From Ichthyophis bannanicus (Eukaryota > Chordata > Amphibia > Gymnophiona > Ichthyophiidae): DNA of 64,000 bases. A program made the position numbers and the translations under genes. The notes under the pieces were generated by a model, which saw nothing but the letters and a program-made list of their open reading frames with translations, was not told where the DNA came from and did not search any database. Shown in pieces: positions 21,761 through 32,810 of this stretch. Within the stretch, counting starts at the first letter, position 1. Every line of letters begins with the position of its first letter. The stretch covers positions 78,956,662-79,020,661 of the forward strand of contig CM066043.1 of NCBI GenBank assembly GCA_033557465.1, written 5' to 3'.

Positions 21761-23150
21761 CAAGTTTTGCGGGGTAAAATTATTATTTTTCAGAGCCTAG
21801 ACAGCCTCAGAGCTTATCGTTTCTATGGAGGGGAAGCTTGGGGCTTGTGGTGGGGGGCCATAGAGTGTGTTTCTGCTGGCCACGCTGGCCTTGCAGCCTT
21901 CATGTTCTACGTTTCTTTCTTGAAAATATTTCCTTTGGTTGCCCTCAGAATATTGTGGTCATTTTTTATGAAGGCATAATGTATTTATTTTTCTATTGCC
22001 TGTATTGTCATTCAAAATTTAAGAAATATTTTAAAATCTGTGTCATCTTTCCAAGGGTGGCCCAAGGGGAGTGTGGGGCCATATGTGGAGACTCATTATG
22101 GGGCCTCATTTGCATAAATATTTGCGCTAATTTTTATTAAATATGCCTCTTAATGAGTGTCTGGATAAAGAAAGACTACAAGATTTCTACACTACTATAC
22201 TCCAGTGTCAACCGCCAGGCCCATTAGGAAGTACTACAAACACTGCCCATTTAGAACCCATAGCAAACCCGCCATATCCTAACAGCACTACCAGGACTCA
22301 CAAAGCACCATACCCTACCTATCAAAAGGCAGCACTGCAAATATTAAAGTGATACATCTCCGAGAACAACAATACATGACCTACTGGGGAAAGAGAACAA
22401 GTGGCACTGTCAAATAGAAACTATATGAACAGAACATTTAGCTTGGTTACACATGCAGAACATAGACCATCACCAAACAAAGAACAAGGGATCACAATTT
22501 AAGAAAGACAATAATTAAACTGGGAACCCCTAAAGCCAGACTTGGAATGTACAACAACACTGGAGAAATAAAACTATAAATTAATTTCCTTTTGTACTAA
22601 ACAAAACGCAAAGACGATAGCGATGCACATTTCCCAGAACTGACATATTCCAGTTAATAAATTCAAAATAAAAGAAGTATTTTTCTGCCTTTTGTTGTTT
22701 GTGCATTTTATTTTTCAGTTGCAATTGCTCCAGTCACTTTCTTCTGGTTTCTTTGTGTCTTCTGCTAACTCTCCATTGTCTGCTGTCCATTTGTCCTTTC
22801 TTCTCTCTTCTAGCTTTTCCCCATTCTCTCTCTACATCTGCTTTAACATACTGATCTTTCCCCTTTTGCTCTTTCCTCCATTTCTTTCTTTATTCCTTGT
22901 TCATCCACTCAAATTTCACCCTTCCATCCTCAATCCCCACACTCTCTCAATACATAGCCAATCATAGATTTTTCTTCCCTCTCACACAAAATCTCTTTTC
23001 CTCTCTCCATCCTCACTCCCACAGTCCCATTCCCTTCCAGCCCACCCCCAACATCAGCTCCCTTCTAGTTCCGGACCCACCCAGCATCTGCTCCCTTAGT
23101 CCCATTCTCCCATCCCCACACATCAGACCATTTCCAGTCTAAGCCCCCCC
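21761..23150. other. AT-rich then pyrimidine-rich DNA without a gene
   Basis: 22,370-22,690 is AT-rich and shares words such as 'ACACATGCAGAACA' with 52,775-52,800, suggesting a dispersed repeat. From 22,690 to 23,157 the plus strand is strongly pyrimidine rich, ending in a run of 13 C (23,145-23,157). The frames across it are low-complexity Ser/Pro/Phe text and are not credible genes. Confidence 0.5.
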
Positions 23151-24697
23151 CCCCCCCAATTGGCCCTTTCCATTCCTAGCCCCTCATCAGCCATTTCCAG
23201 TCCTATCCTAGCCCCACCCCTGAAGAGCCCCACACCTGTCTGATCAGCCTGAGATGGAGCCGGGGAGGTCAAAGCCCCAGCTCATCTCTGCTCAGCACTT
23301 GAGCAAAGAGCAGTGTGGTCCACTCTGGCGCGGCAGAGGTTAAAGGGCATTTCCTGTTTCCCAGCACTCAACATCCTTCAGGAGAACACAGCTGCTGGAT
23401 GCTACCCTTCACTCACGTGCAGTGCAGAGGTGAGCCGGGGCTTCGGGCCTCCCCGGCTCCCTCTGAAGCCGGCTGGCCTTGCAAACCGAACACTATGAGG
23501 AGAATGGAGTTGGTGCAGGGCCCCCTGAAGCGCGGTGCCCTGTGCGAACAACATTCTCGCTCAATGGAGGGGCGGCCCTGCATCTTTCTATACTACTCGC
23601 ATTGATTACTTGGATCTGGTTTAAGGACTACTGTATAAAATAACAGGCATCTGCTGCTTAACCACTTTGCCCTGAAGAAAGCCACAGTATGGCTGAAATG
23701 CTTGTTTGACCTTTATTTGCACATATCCAAGTGGACTAACACGGCATCTACAATTTTCTGTACAAAGCATTATCGTAGATTTCTCCTGAATAACTTTGCA
23801 ACGCATACTGGACAATGGTTGCAGTGAGAACTGTCTGTCGTGATGAAGAATGTTTATTTGGTAGGTTCAGCTTATTAGTGCATGATGATGAGTACAGTGG
23901 CAATATGGAGGAGAGGCAGGCCACACATGTACCAGCTGCAAGTAGCTGTATCAGAGCCACAGGCAGTGGTTCAGGAGCTGCTGTTGGCCAGTGGTGAAGG
24001 TCACAAGGTCAGAGACATGTGCAGCTGTCCGCTTTTGAGATAGCAGAGGAAACTGGCAGCCTTTGTGATGGCAATGAGCGATAAAGGGGAGAGAAGTGAT
24101 GGGAGATGGGGAAGAGGGGTGAGGGTGAGGGAGAGAAGAACGAGGAGTAAGGGAAAGGAGAAGGAAGATAGAGATGGGATGATGTAGAGAAGAGGGAAGA
24201 GAAGGTAAGGGTGAGAGGGACATAGGCAATGGTAGGATCCAGCTGGTTCGGCCTGATTTGCGTGAACTGGTTCTTGCCATAGGCCGCATTCGGCGAACCG
24301 GGAGGAAAATGGCATCCGGATGCCGGCGCTGCACTGGTGGGACTCCTCCCACCTGCCTGTGATTTGATGGCATCGGGGAACCGCAGCATCGTGGGAAGCC
24401 CCCAGTACTGTCAAACCACTTGTGGGTGGGGGGATCAGGCTGCTGGGCCACCAGGGAGCTGCTGCCCTGCAGTGACCGCCAGCGGCCCAAGCGTGCGGTG
24501 TCGGCAAAGCAAACGCGTGCCATGCTGCCACCTGCTTGGTCCTGTCAGTGGTGGGATCGATTCAAACCGGTTCCTGTTCGGATCGGATCCCACCACTGGA
24601 CATAGGGTAAAGGTGGAGCTAGCACTGAAATTAGGAAGAAATTGAATGAAGTAAAAGGCAAATGAGAAAGCGGATGTGTCTACAGAAATGCGTATAT
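23151..24697. other. Unassigned DNA with hairpins and a purine-rich tract
   Basis: No gene is seen. A hammerhead-like motif is at 23,665-23,705 (separate entry). 24,060-24,230 is purine rich on the plus strand. At 24,546-24,598 a perfect 13-bp inverted pair, CAGTGGTGGGATC and GATCCCACCACTG, looks like the terminus of a hAT-type MITE covering roughly 24,235-24,600. Frames of 126-190 codons on the minus strand are the complement of the purine-rich tract. Confidence 0.45.
23665..23756 (+). other. Hammerhead-like hairpin with strong stem II
   Basis: Core CTGAAGA at 23,672-23,678, then one extra A, a perfect 5-bp stem AGCCA/TGGCT (23,680-23,684 with 23,690-23,694), and GAAA at 23,695-23,698. The expected cleavage dinucleotide is not obvious. 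'GGACTAACACGGC' follows at about 23,732, a motif that I associate with dispersed reptile and amphibian repeats carrying such hairpins. Confidence 0.35.
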
Positions 24698-25259
24698 TGT
24701 GGCAGGCGATGGCCTAGGTAGATATGAGAGGTCTGTAAGTTAGGCCTGAGTCCCAACCCCCACTTGAGAATATTATAGCTTAGAGAACCAAAAGTCAGGA
24801 GAAGTTAGAAAACTGCTTTAAACTGCTTTTGATAAGAATGTATGAATCTTCTATTGAGTTCATTTGTGCTGATGACAGATATGTTCCAGTGTTCTGCTTT
24901 CACACATTTTCTGAAGCTAGAAGTGACCTTGGAGGAAACAGTATCAAAAGTCTAAACTGTGCCATTGTTAGGGAAGTCTGAACGGGGGGAACAGGTGCTA
25001 AGCCCAGTCAGAGATTCCCATTGGATGGGTGCAAGGGGTCACCGGGACCAATAGAAAGGGTGCAGGGGGTTACCGGGACCAATAGAAAGTTTGCCTGTAT
25101 AGAACTGAAGAAGAAAGATATATAAGGTGTTGTTTTGCTGAACTCCGGGACTCAGTCCATTTTGAAACTATGACTGACTGAGCCATGTGCACAATAAACT
25201 GGCTTGGATCTTTAAACAGACTCCTGGTTTTATTTATTGCATGCTAATCAGCTGCTACA
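24698..25259 (+). repeat. 5' LTR of the tRNA-Gly provirus
   Basis: 562 bp, TG...CA. The U3 has two adjacent 31-bp direct repeats (25,027-25,057 and 25,058-25,088), each with a CCAAT box, plus an inverted CCAAT (ATTGG) just upstream. A TATA box TATATAA is at 25,129-25,135 and a poly(A) signal AATAAA at 25,193-25,198. It differs from the 3' LTR at about six positions. Confidence 0.93.
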
Positions 25260-25265
25260 TATTCT

Positions 25266-25283
25266 TGGTGCATTGGCCGGGAA
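25266..25283 (+). other. Primer-binding site, tRNA-Gly
   Basis: TGGTGCATTGGCCGGGAA is the exact complement expected for the 3' 18 bases of a vertebrate tRNA-Gly, six bases after the LTR end. This primes minus-strand DNA synthesis. Confidence 0.88.
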
Positions 25284-27929
25284 TGTGCAAGCGGGGGATG
25301 GTATGCAAGTGAATATACCATGACTTCTCGCCTCCAGGTTTGGCCCAGTTGGAACCATGTCTGTCCGACGCGGGCGAATTCTCTGGCGCCACTGATCCTA
25401 TTGTATCAGAGAGGGTTCTGCCTGCCCTCGGCGGATCACTGGGTCCAGCTGGCCAACACCTCTCGAACCCGAGGGGAGTCCAGGATTCAACCCAAGGAGG
25501 GATTGGTTGCGCAGCGCATTAGCTACCAGATCCGGTGAGTAGTAATGTTTCTGGTTCTTAGTCGGTTAGCTTTGGGAACGTCTCGAGACTACTACGGTTT
25601 GGTTAAAAGGTAACGAGAGTCTGATCAACTCTCAGGGCGGTCCTAGTAACCCTGCATGAGTATGCGCGGGGCGAACCCACTGACCCCTTTGGTTTGGTTA
25701 ATTTTGGTTTAGTCAGTCAGCCGGGAATTTGGAATTTGGGAATTGCTAGCATGTTTGTCTGTGTTGTGTGTGAATGAGAGGTCTTTTGAAATATAGACCA
25801 AGCGAGAGCGGACTCCTGAAGCATCTGGTGTCTGTCTGGGTCTGTTTGTTGGTTGTATCTGATTTCTGTTATCTGTTAAAACCGTGGGTTTCCCTTCTGT
25901 ATAATGTAAGAATATTCTGTTGGGTAATTTGGGAGTCTCTTTTAAGTGCAGCTTTTGAGCTGTTTCAGGTTTTTCCCCAGCACGGCGTGAGGCTCTAGCA
26001 AGCAGAAGGGGTGTGGCTTTCACAAACCTGCAAAAAGGAATGTCTTGAGAGACAATCAGAGAGACAGAGAGAGGCTGCCAAGGGATTTCTTCTGGGGATG
26101 GAGGCATTGCCGAGAAGAAACTCCCGATTGAGAAGTCTCTTGTTTGTTTAAAATAAAGGATTCATTCTAGGAGTGATGTATAAATTGTTATGAATGAATG
26201 AATGGGAAGATCTTCCATGTTTTAACGACACAAAACAAAATGGAATTGCTTGCCATGTTAAGTCCAGTAAGTTTTGGAAGAACGTAAATGATACAATTAC
26301 ATTCAAAGAAGTGAATTATTTCATAAAACTATTAGAGACAGAAGAACGTTAACAGCTGTGATAACTGCAGTGATTCAGGAGTTCCTTTGTTTTTGAAGTG
26401 TACCAGTGCTGCCTTTTCCTTTCTGGAAGTGCCTGGTTTAGCTCTGCATAACACTTGCACAATTTATGCTTTTTTAATTAGTCTTTATGGTCCCTGAAAC
26501 TGCCCTGCCTAGAGTTCATTCCTGAAGCTGATTGACACAAACAAGAGAGGGAAAATTAAGGGAACTTCTTCCATGTTTTTCCTTTAACCCTCAAAGTAGA
26601 GGTTAAGAACCTTGAAGGACAATTTGGCATTCTGAGTTGGTAGTTACTAGATTGCAACCTGAGAATGATTTAAATCCTGAGTGAATAAGAAGTAAATCAT
26701 GATTGGATTTTCTCTTTGAAATATCTATATATTTGTTTCTGACTGTGTGTGCTATTGAGAAAAAAATAAGGAAAAAAAAAATAATAACTTCTTTGGTTTC
26801 AAATCAGCTTAACACCAGTCACTGGTATTATGTATAAGGTTTTAATTTAAATGAGAAAAGTTCATTTTGCGGAGTGTTTGCATTCCAGATATTCACCAAC
26901 CTTTTCATGACAAAGTATGAGTCATTTGAATGCAGGTTTCCCCAAACTGTAAGATTTAAGGTAATTACTTTGAATTGTTAAACTCTGTACTGATGACTAA
27001 TGAACAGGCCAGTTAGCTACACTGACCTTTACAATATTGGCTTTTAAGATAAATTCATCTGTTTTTCTGTATTTGAATTTTGTGTGTCTGCGTCCAGAGC
27101 AAAAGGGTACTTTGTTTTTGAAAGTCTTTAAAATTTCAGCTCAGGAGTACAGTCTTTAGTTTCAAGACATTACTTAGCTTGTTTAGACAGTTGCTGTTTA
27201 GAATGAGCACATACATCCATTATGCTTATTGCAACCAATTGTAAGCTTATGTTTTCTGCCTACAGCAATAATAAGTTTTTTTTAATAAATGTACTCAGAG
27301 GAATATTGTTGCATAGTTCTGACTCGTAGTCCATAGGAAAATGCAGCCTGACTGCCCGCCCCCTCTGTCTGTTGTCAAGTACGTCATCATGGGGGGAGGT
27401 CAGAGTCCATGCAGATTTTGTTGAAATGTATGACTAGGAATTTTAGCAAGGGACCTAAAATGTCTCCGTCCCTATTAGAAATGCTCTGTGAAAGGGGGGT
27501 GGCCAGTGTTAGTTACTTCATAGCCCCGTAGTTACCCGTGTTTATCAGATTGTACAGAGAATGTTTGTGGGGAAAAAAAACCTACCTGTTTATTATCTTT
27601 AAAGGCCAGTTCCCTCAGCTCTGCCACCACCCCGGGCAGAACCTGGGGTGGGGGGGGGGGATACCTCCCTGCAAATGTCACCAACCACCTCCACAGCAGA
27701 AGGACGTACACCCCCTCTTGACCGAAAGCCCCGGCACACAGCCAGCACCCAAGAACATGAAGTGGAACCCAGACAGTCCCGATTGCCGTATGCCTTCAGA
27801 AGTACAACTACCAGTAAAAGGGAGGGTCATGATATCCCATTGCACTAGGTCCAGGGCCAGCTTTGCACTAGCCAGCTGACCAGCTTTGTTTCTGCCACTG
27901 ATTTACTGAACTGAAAGCTGCATTATGCC
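25284..27929 (+). other. Provirus leader and unexplained internal 2.6 kb
   Basis: This is where matrix and most of capsid should lie, yet no gag reading is recognisable from 25,284 to about 27,930. 25,284-26,110 could be a long leader. 26,110-27,300 is AT-rich with no long frame. 27,538-27,879 has a proline-rich frame of 113 codons, possibly a remnant of the proline-rich part of Gag, but I cannot confirm it. An internal replacement or a non-gag insert is likely. Confidence 0.5.
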
Positions 27930-28250
27930 TCCTACACTGAGAAACCATAGGATTTGATTTAACTAATGAACAGTATTATGCAGACCCATCAGCCTTGATG
28001 GCCCCAAGTGGGATCCAAATAGTGCAGTCAGCCCTCACTATATACCCCATGCGATCCAGCAGCCCAGGAGAATTTGCATTTTTGTCAGTCAGTCCCAGAG
28101 AGATATAAGACGAAAATTACAGAAAATGAATGGATTTGTGGGTATGAATACAGCACAGTTAATGAAAGTTGCTCAGAAAGTTTGTGAATTGTGGAAATAA
28201 ATGTGACAGAGAAAGTGAATGTAAGATAAGGAAGAAAACAGATCTTCTTG
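27930..28250 (+). pseudogene. gag: gag (capsid C-terminus) remnant
   Basis: The plus strand reads 'DPSALMAPSGIQ' near 27,985 and 'DIRRKLQKMNGF' followed by 'GMNTAQLMKVAQKV' at about 28,101-28,182. This is the conserved C-terminal end of a gammaretrovirus-type capsid. Stops follow at once, and no zinc knuckle is visible. The N-terminal half of Gag is absent. It lies directly upstream of the protease remnant, as expected for gag-pol order. Confidence 0.65.
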
Positions 28251-28930
28251 CTGATACTTTAGTTGAATGACGTGGAGGAGGTTTTCCTAAATGAAGGAGC
28301 AGAGGAAGTGGAAGGGGTCGGGAAAATGATTGGCCCCCACTGGGTGCGAATCAGTGCGCCCATTGCAGAGAAGAAGGACATTAGAGATATGAATGCCTGT
28401 ATCTTGATTCCACCCCCAGGAGGGGAGGAGGGAGTACTTGATTTTAGAAAGAATAAACCGAGCACAGTGTTCCAGCAAGAGAGGGAAGCAGCTATAGAGT
28501 TAGTGGCAGCCGAAGAGGGCTACAGCATGGATGAAGACTAGGCCAGACCGGACTCCAAGTTTCCCTGGGTCCCCAGGAGCCTATGGTCAGTCTGAAAATA
28601 CGGGACCAATATATGGACTTTATGGAGGATACAGGAGCAGAATACTAAAGCCAGTAGCCCCTTTGTTTTCTCGCTGCATCACCATTGTCAGAGCTACTGG
28701 GGCTAAGGCCACAAAGCCTTTCCTGCAGAACCGCATGTGTGAACTAGGGGGACAGAAAATAACGCACCAGTTCTTGTATATGCCTGAATGCCCTATTCCA
28801 CTTCTGGGCTGAGATCTGCTTGCAAAACTCCAGGCACAGATATCCTTTGCTGAAGGGGGAGAAATGCAAAGGACTGTGAACCCAAAGCCTGCTGGATTGA
28901 TGGTGCTGACTGTTCCCCGAGAAGAAGAGT
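28251..28930 (+). pseudogene. pol: pol: protease remnant
   Basis: The aspartic protease signature 'EDTGAEY' is at 28,625-28,645, followed directly by a TAA stop. The downstream part in another frame reads 'QFLYMPECPIPLLG' (28,770-28,811), the conserved retropepsin C-terminal block, ending in a stop where the family has an arginine or lysine. So there is at least one frameshift and two stops. The 92-codon frame at 28,263-28,541 lies between capsid and protease, has no recognisable domain and may be nucleocapsid-linker remnant. Confidence 0.75.
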
Positions 28931-29039
28931 AGCGGTTTTATAGTGCATCTCCAATCAAGCCAGCTAGTTCCTGTATACCTCCCAACCTTATAGCCCCACC
29001 TGGAGTATGGGCAGAAGATAATCCACCTGGCCTAGCGAA

Positions 29040-29930
29040 GAACATAGCCCCTGTCATTGTCACCCTCAAGCCAAGAGCGGAACCAGTGCATGTGAAGCAG
29101 TATCCTTTTCCCCGACCAGCTAATGAAACTATTGAAGTATGGACTTCTCAAGGAGTGCCAGTCACCTTGGAATACCCCCTTCTCCCAGTTAAAAAAACCT
29201 GGGGCAGGGGATTACCGCCCAGTACAAGATCTGAGGAGAGTGAATGATGCAGCTGAAACTATACACCCAGTGGTACCAAATCCTTATATTCTCTTGGGAC
29301 TGATCCCCGCTGAGGCTACTCATTTTACCGTCTTGGACCTGAAAGATGCCTTTTTCTGTGTACGCCTAGCCCCCACCAGTCAGCTTTTGTTTGCTTTTGA
29401 ATGGCAAGACCCCATAACAGGAAGGCGGGGCCAACTCACCTGGACTAGATTACTTCAAGGATTAAAGAATTCACCTACTCTCTTCAGTGCTATTTTAAAT
29501 CAAGATCTTTCAAGCTACTATGTGAACCCAGGAGAAAGGGTTCTTCTTCAGTATGTGGACAACTTGCTTATAGCCACCAACTCAGAAAGTGAATGTCTAC
29601 AAGCCACCAGTGAACTCTTGCACCTTTTTAATGAGGCTGGATACAAAGTCTCAAGAGCCAAGGCGCAATTATGTCAAACAAGTTAAATACCTAGGATTCC
29701 CGTTGTCTAGCGGAATTCGACGCTTGGGACCAGAACGCAAAGAAGCTGTATGCAGTATTCCTACTCTAACCACCAGGAGGCAAGTGAGAGCCTTCTTGGG
29801 TGCCACAGAGTACTGTTGTATATGGATCCCCAATTTTGCACTGCTAGCAAAACCATTGTATCAAGCTACCAAAGGAATGGAAAAGTCTCCATTGGAATGG
29901 GGACTTGAACAGGATGCAGCCTTTTGATCT
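29040..29930 (+). pseudogene. pol: pol: reverse transcriptase, catalytic residue lost
   Basis: RNA-dependent DNA polymerase of the gammaretrovirus type. Blocks in order: 'WNTPFSQLKKPGAGDYRPVQ' (frame at 29,123 onward), 'FTVLDLKDAFFCVRL' (about 29,324-29,368), 'LTWTRLLQGLKNSPTLF' and 'LQYVDNLLIA' with YVDN at 29,552-29,563. The active site should be YxDD; the second aspartate is asparagine here, which would abolish catalysis. A frameshift near 29,680 continues into 'VKYLGFPLSSG' and the connection region to about 29,927. Confidence 0.88.
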
Positions 29931-30680
29931 TTGAAAACCACTCTGATGTTATCACCAGCTCTGGGTCTACCAGATGTCCAGAAAACTTTTCAGTCTCTAT
30001 GTTCATGAGTCACAAGGAAATGTTCTAGGAGTGTTGACTCAATTTCTTGGATCTTGGCAACGACCAGTAGCCTATTTGTCAAAACAATTGGATGTAGTTG
30101 CAAAAGGCTGGCCCCCTTGTTTGAGAGCTGTTGCAGCTACAGCCCTCCTAGTGAGCAATGCGGACAAGCTCACTTTGAGACAGAATCTTCAAGTTACTGT
30201 ACCACACTGTGTTCTAACCATTATGAAACACAAAGGAAGTTTCTGGCTCACAAATTCACAAATGTTGAAGTATCAAAGTATGTTGTACAATTGCTGGTCA
30301 GTCAAGCTCTGAATCCTACTACGTTGTTACCAGTTGGTCTTGACCCCCCTGATAATGACTGTCTAGAAATTATGGACACTATATTCTCAAGCCACCCAGA
30401 GTTGGCTGATGTTCCTTTGGAGAACCCTGAACAGACTTTCTTTGTGAATGGAAGGAGTCTTGTCATCATTAATGGACATTGTTGTGCCAGATATGCAGTA
30501 GTGACCCTTGATCTGGTAGTTGAGTCCTCAGCCCTGGCCCCAGGAACTTCAGAAAAGAAAGCTGAACTGATAGCTCTTGCTAGAGCACTAACAATAGGAA
30601 AAGGGGCTCTGTCTAAATGTGTACCCAGATTCTAAGTCTGTCCTTACAACCTTGCATGCACATGGGGCCCTGTACAAAGA
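29930..30680 (+). pseudogene. pol: pol: connection and RNase H remnant
   Basis: 'PVAYLSKQLDVVAKGWPPCL' (about 30,065-30,124) is the connection domain. A frame change leads to 'FFVNGRSLV' at about 30,439-30,465, where the RNase H would normally have a DG-containing catalytic motif; the aspartate is replaced by asparagine. 'EKKAELIALARAL' at about 30,553-30,591 keeps the second acidic residue. Defective. Confidence 0.75.
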
Positions 30681-31250
30681 ATGAGGGTGGATAACCTCAG
30701 GAAGCAAGTCCATTAAGTATGGCCCCGAGATATTGATATTATCAGATGCATACTACCTACAGACTTCAGAATTTAGGAAAAGTAGAATGTATGAATAGAA
30801 CCCTGAAATCTCAGTTGTCCAAACTTTGCCAAGAGGTTTACCTGAAGTGGCCCCAGGTTCTTCCTATAGCCCTTCTTAGGATATACTGAGCCCCTGCTAA
30901 GTCTTTAGGAGTTTCCCCTTTTGAGATTCTGTATGGGCGACCCCCGCCTATTGTATAGGAAATAAAGGGAGATATGGAACAGATAGGATCTGAAATTACT
31001 AGACAAGAACTATTGGTTTTAAGTTCTGTTTTGCAGAGTCTTCATACGTGGGTACAAGACCAGCTGCCCATCCATCTAACAGAACCCCTGCATCCTCTCA
31101 AGCCTGGAGTTTTGGTGTGGATCAAAGAGTGGAGAAAGACACCGTTGACACCGCATTGGAAGGGACCTTATGTTGTCATCTTGTTAACCCCAACAGCAGT
31201 TAAAGTTGCGAAACTCGAACCCTGGATTCATCACAGTTGAATAAAGTCAG
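30681..31250 (+). pseudogene. pol: pol: integrase remnant with GPY/F C-terminus
   Basis: 30,680-30,960 holds only a scrambled trace of the integrase core, with at least five in-frame stops. From 30,974 an open frame of 88 codons carries 'LKPGVLVWIKEW' and 'WKGPYVVILLTPTAVKV', the GPY/F domain at the end of gammaretrovirus-like integrases, ending 'PWIHHS'. Neither the zinc-binding HHCC nor the full DDE core survives. Confidence 0.8.
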
Positions 31251-31414
31251 TAGCCATTGATAGCAATGTAGAAAGGAAGGCAGCTACAAAGATATTAGCT
31301 ATGTGGCAATATTACCCTATACCCCACGATGATGCTATTACACCTGTATAATGTGTTAATTGACTAATGAGTGATTTAATTCTCACCCTTTTTCACTTGC
31401 GGGTGAGAATAATC

Positions 31415-31425
31415 AAAGGGGGGAA
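31415..31425 (+). other. Polypurine tract
   Basis: AAAGGGGGGAA ends directly at the 3' LTR (31,426). This is where plus-strand synthesis starts in retroviruses. No env is detectable between the integrase end and this tract (about 170 bp). Confidence 0.85.
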
Positions 31426-31987
31426 TGTGGCAGGCGATGGCCTAGGTAGATATGAGAGGCCTGTAAGTTAGGCCTGAGTCCCAACCCCCACTTGAGAATA
31501 TTATAGTTTAGAGAACCAAAAGTCAGGAGAAGTTAGAAAACTGCTTTAAACTGCTTTTGATAAGAATGTATGAATCTTCTATTGAGTTCATTTGTGCTGA
31601 TGACAGATATGTTCCAGTGTTCTGCTTTCACACATTTTCTGAAGCTAGAAGTGACCTTGGAGGAAACAGTATCAAAAGTCTAAACTGTGCCATTGTTAGG
31701 GAAGTCTGAACGGGGGGAACAGGTGCTAAGCCCAGTCAGAGATTCCCATTGGATGGGTGCAAGGGGTCACCGGGACCAATAGAAAGGGTGCAGGGGGTTA
31801 CCGGGACCAATAGAAAGTTTGCCTGTATAGAACTGAAGAAGAAAGGTATATAAGGTGTTGTTTTGCTGAACTCCGGGGCTCAGTCCATTTTGAAACTATG
31901 ACTGACTGAGCCATGTGCACAATAAACTGTCTTGGATCTTTGAACAGACTCCTGGTTTTATTTATTGCATGCTAATCAGCTGCTACA
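31426..31987 (+). repeat. 3' LTR of the tRNA-Gly provirus
   Basis: 562 bp with the same length and landmarks as the 5' LTR. Differences by eye are single substitutions in the GAGAGGCCTG, AGTTTAG, AAAGGTATA, CGGGGCTC, CTGTCTTGG and TTTGAAC contexts, roughly 1%. It is followed by the ATAT duplication. Confidence 0.93.
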
Positions 31988-32070
31988 ATATGACCATAGA
32001 TGTTTGTGGGGCTTTCAGCTAGGATGTGATTATAATCATTCTCACTGCAGGAGCAATCTCAACACCTCCT

Positions 32071-32136
32071 GTCAGGAAATGAAGACGTTGCCCATCAGGA
32101 AATGAAGACGTTGCCCATCAGGAAATGAAGACGTTG
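32071..32136 (+). repeat. Three-copy 23-bp tandem repeat
   Basis: TCAGGAAATGAAGACGTTG is repeated three times at 32,072, 32,095 and 32,118 with no mismatch. It is just outside the provirus, too short for a CRISPR array, and without spacers. Confidence 0.9.
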
Positions 32137-32639
32137 TTTTTCATTAAGCTATTCAGCTCACTGAATCAAACTTTTAGCCAAAGCATTTTCTAGATCAGTC
32201 CCAAGAATAACAGCAAAACCAAACAAACTCCACCCAGTTACTCAATTGCCTACAGCAAGACTAATTTCGTTATGGGATATTTTTATTTCTAATGTTGCCA
32301 TGAAGCTTTGGTCATTTTATTTGCCTCACTTGTTTAAATACATAAGGCACTCCTCATCAAATATCCAAACAGAACAAAAGAGAAAACGAAGAAGTGAAAG
32401 AGAAGAGAGACAAGATTCTGGTTTGCTTGTCTTTCATGTTCTGAGCCTCCGGGGCAGGTTGGTATTAAAGCAACAGTACGTGCTGTTCCAATAAGGAAAG
32501 AAGAGCCGTCTGGTCTGCAGAGCAACCTTAGTGCTAGCCCCTGATGTCTGCAGGCTTGTGAGCAAACATTTTTTAGTCCATGTGCAATAATTTCCACCTA
32601 CCAAATATGTGTGCAACTGTCAGCTACGGTGCTCGGGTT
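32137..32639. other. Unassigned stretch without a gene
   Basis: I see no domain or known repeat. The frames on both strands (60-87 codons) overlap each other and show no conservation signal. Confidence 0.5.
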
Positions 32640-32810
32640 TCAGATACCCCCCTGCAAGCTATAGAGCGGTGCCTCCCCCATTACTGTTAATGCTGGCTAC
32701 ACCCCAACCCCTTTTTCCCAAAACTCCTTTCTGAACTCTTTTCACATGCTGCTAGTGTTTCTCCTTCAAATCCAGTATTGTAAGAAAATTGCAGTGAAGG
32801 GGCAGGTTCC

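Larger units (their letters stand above)
24698..31987 (+). mobile_element. Endogenous retrovirus, gammaretrovirus-like, tRNA-Gly primer, defective
   Basis: A complete two-LTR provirus of 7,290 bp. Both LTRs are 562 bp, start TGTGGCAGG and end GCTACA, and are flanked by the same 4-bp target duplication ATAT (24,694-24,697 and 31,988-31,991). A primer-binding site, a gag 3' remnant, protease, reverse transcriptase, RNase H and integrase C-terminus follow in retroviral order. The pol parts resemble gammaretroviruses (ERV class I). No env is recognisable between the integrase end (about 31,240) and the polypurine tract. The coding region carries many stops and altered catalytic residues. Confidence 0.9.

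Noticed and set aside
24001..24531. Overlapping 126-, 176- and 190-codon minus-strand frames
   Set aside because: All three frames are open because the strand is pyrimidine rich; no domain in any of them.
28101..28182. Host gene exon at the capsid-like stretch
   Set aside because: Its position upstream of protease and its resemblance to a gammaretroviral capsid end explain it better.
28263..28541. 92-codon frame between capsid and protease remnants as an independent gene
   Set aside because: It sits where a retroviral linker or nucleocapsid would be and has no identity of its own; treated as provirus debris.
31250..31414. env gene of the tRNA-Gly provirus
   Set aside because: Only about 170 bp lie between the integrase end and the polypurine tract, with stops in all frames; no envelope feature is visible.
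32071..32136. CRISPR-like array
   Set aside because: Three head-to-tail 23-bp units without spacers in a eukaryotic repeat landscape: a simple tandem repeat.
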